A stretch of DNA of 60,118 bases from contig NW_013652525.1 of NCBI RefSeq assembly GCF_000499385.1, positions 1-60,118 on the forward strand, given 5' to 3'. Both the position numbers and the translations under genes were made by a program. The notes beneath the pieces are model-generated. The model was not told where the DNA came from and ran no database searches. It saw only the letters and a program-made list of their open reading frames with translations. Every line of letters begins with the position of its first letter. Position 1 is the first letter of the stretch. Origin of the DNA: Eimeria necatrix (lineage: Eukaryota > Apicomplexa > Conoidasida > Eucoccidiorida > Eimeriidae). Below, one piece after another: positions 57,830 through 60,118 of the stretch.

Positions 57830-60118
57830 TGGAGATGGCGTTCACATTCTTATGTAGTGGGCTGCACAAGACACATTCTGTGGCCGACGAAGCATCATAG
57901 GTCGGATGATGATGGAGAGCCATAGTGGTATTTCCACATTGTTGCATTGGAACTTCACTTTTCAGCGAGTACGGCGCATGCGCATGGTCTACGATGGCCG
58001 TCTGAATCCAGGCAGGCTTTAATTTGTGGTAAGAGCTCCTCTAGGCTTCCCTAAAGTAGAGCCCTTAAGGCATTTGCCGGCCTCAGTTGAGGCCCATATG
58101 CTCAAATTCTGTAATGTTTTACATTGTCAGCAAGTCAGTTGTTTATAGCGGACTTCGCTGGGCGGTTGACCGTTCAAGCTGCAGGTTCGCAAAATAATCC
58201 TTTCAGGGCTGAAGAGTGGTTGCAATATTTGATGCTTAGTGGTCGTATTTGAAAATGATGCGTTTTATGTATCTTCAGTCTTGTTGTGACATTTCTAGTG
58301 GAAGCTCGCCCCAAACTAAGCGGCTAGCGATGGACACGTTGGGAATATTTTCTGGCCTTCGGTAGCTGGAAATAACTTAGGGTCTGCTGTTTGGCAATTC
58401 AAGGCGTGCAGTCATTGGCAAAAAGAGCGACCCCGAGGTATGAATGTTTCAACGGCACGGGCACTCAGTGCGTGCATTATCGTTCCTTTGCATTTCCATC
58501 CGCAGCAATGTACAGGTGCATACTGCGTTGCGATGCATCACATATGTTTTTAAACGACAGAGCGATTAAGCTCCCGATCGTAGTTTTGGTGAATACCGCA
58601 CCGCATGCAAAGTTATTAAAAATCGACCAGCGAGCCCCTGCTGTATTCGTGGTTGCCTTTCACTGGGAATATTGTGCTGTGCGGCTTTCCGTTGAGTTGT
58701 GATGATGTTGGTGAAATACCATATATTGACTGCAGTTTTCAAACTCTGTCACGCTGCACTTATGCCCTTATGGCTGACCAGGTTGTAGGAAAAGGTGGCA
58801 CTGCAGATACAATAAGCTGCTGAGCAGGAAAGAATGACGAATACAGAGCCGTTTGCAAAGATGCGGTTTATGGCGATTAGACAGTGAAGAAGCAATTCAT
58901 TGTCTAGTGCGTATTTAATACAGGGAAAATTGAAACTGAACAGTCCAATCCTTGTGACGTGCGGAACCGTGCTCATTTGTAGCAAACGAAATCAAACGGG
59001 CCCCACGGCGGTGTCCCGTGATATTGCATACTGCATATTCTGGTCCTACGAAGACCGCAGCGAATCCTAGGCTGAATCTACAACTTCTTGCATATTCTTT
59101 ACAGCTCTGTTGGAGAACATAACTGAGCTAATTGGCCATTTACGTGCATACTCAGTACTCGGGAGCAGTGCTCAACTCCATTATGTGTTTACGGACGTCT
59201 GCATTACAGCACTGAAACATATGAACAGGCAGTGTGTAGACTTGCCGTCGCCGCTGCATTCTATCTTTATTATATTCAACGCTGAAACCTTAAACAGTCG
59301 TCTAAACTTGTCGCGTCTGCTGAATATAAAGCTGCGTGGGCTTTTTCGCATGCGTGGACACCCATTGCGATCTAAATGTTTAACATGCAGGATGTGCGTA
59401 CAAACATCAGCGCTTGAAGGTTGCCCTTGTTTCTACGTAGACCTGCGTGTTCGGATTTAGGGCTTTGCACTTCGTGTAATGGATCCACGAATGGCAAAGG
59501 CAGTGGGTCGTGTTAGCATCGCCCAAAGATACATTGCGCAGACAGTGCGTAAACGGCGACGATTCCTTGGAAACTGCCAGGCCTGTGAAAGTGCAACACA
59601 TAGGCGTGTTGTGCTGTTATTACGATTGCTAAAATAATGTTCTGTTACCTGTCAGCGTTATTGTGGGCTTAGTTCGCTAGCAGTATTTTGCTGGATGATA
59701 TTGTATGTAGTTTTACGCATTCCGACTAGCGTCAGGATGATGAACTGCTGTGTGTGGCAGGGCTTGCCAATATACGAAGCGTATAATGGCTTCGATCTAT
59801 CGCTTAAATTATACGAGAGTTGCAGGATTTTCAATTCCACAGCAAGCATTTACAATAAGAAAGCGAATTGAGATACTAGGCAGTATGGTTTTTGCAAGCA
59901 AACCTTGGAACGCCGCGATTTACACATAGAGGAAGCCTCGCCAGCAAACTTCTCTCCTTGTCGTTTGTCACGTGCGGCCATTTGTCTGTCCCGTGTAAGG
60001 CGACAGAATCACATAAGGTTGAGCTACTGGTTCGTCGGGATCTTCTTTTTTCGCTTGACCTGAAGCATGTCTAAGCGTTAAGTAATGATGCCATGACGCT
60101 GTGGCGATATGCGGGGCT
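57830..60118. other. No recognised gene to the window end
   Basis: Short frames only. The 103-codon plus frame at 58,391-58,702 and the 116-codon plus frame at 59,110-59,460 are the longest, without motifs. Confidence 0.45.

Noticed and set aside
1..60118. Bacterial, phage, organellar, rRNA, telomeric or CRISPR content
   Set aside because: No long ORFs, operons, rRNA-like blocks, telomere-type hexamer arrays or regularly spaced short repeats were seen.
1..60118. Coccidian origin from TGCATGC motifs
   Set aside because: The heptamer looks somewhat common (about a dozen seen by eye), but without a proper count and any marker gene this cannot identify the lineage.

Overview
The window is eukaryotic nuclear DNA from an organism I cannot name. 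It has no operon-like gene packing, no Shine-Dalgarno-led ORFs, and no recognisable rRNA, tRNA, CRISPR or phage genes. The longest open frame is only about 170 codons. At roughly 45-47% G+C (judged by eye), random sequence of this length is expected to contain a few open stretches of 150 codons, so ORF length alone supports no gene. The DNA is either gene-poor or carries genes cut into short exons. Many places fit GT-AG introns of about 60-250 nt with TTTGCAG-type acceptors and GTGAGT/GTAAGC-type donors. An intron-rich protist is one possibility; the evidence does not fix a lineage.

Layout. (1) 1-14.4 kb is a plus-strand G+T-rich region built largely from diverged local duplications. They comprise a pair at 1-430 and 1418-1847, and a nested set of units (called A, B and C here) between 7.6 and 14.35 kb. 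The B-B block is present twice (7.87-8.90 and 12.02-13.32 kb), C three times and A twice. (2) 14.4-27.5 kb is mostly single copy. It holds an eroded LINE-like reverse-transcriptase tail (17.17-17.60 kb, minus strand), a 234-bp foldback element (23,885-24,118), and a possible minus-strand exon chain beside it (24.1-26.0 kb). (3) 27.5-33.8 kb contains the best plus-strand exon chain (29.7-32.7 kb). Its putative last exon lies inside a 546-bp tandem duplication that looks identical. (4) 33.8-47 kb has scattered exon-like frames, a 130-bp tandem duplication (37.25-37.51 kb), a diverged duplicate pair (40.5-41.2 and 42.9-44.2 kb) and a dispersed paralogous segment (34.9 and 46.5 kb). (5) 47.6-60.1 kb has a minus-strand exon chain (47.67-48.58 kb), a few short ATG-initiated ORFs and otherwise nothing recognisable.

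Confidence. The repeats and foldback can be read directly from the sequence and are the solid part of this annotation. All protein-coding calls are exon-level inferences from splice-like sites, phase agreement and open frames. At 54.2-54.4 kb I could build phase-consistent models on both strands, which shows how easily such chains arise by chance. In the 5' repeat family, differences between copies are mostly amino-acid-changing, which argues against maintained coding function there. No gene could be tied to a named function, so no account of genes working together is justified.
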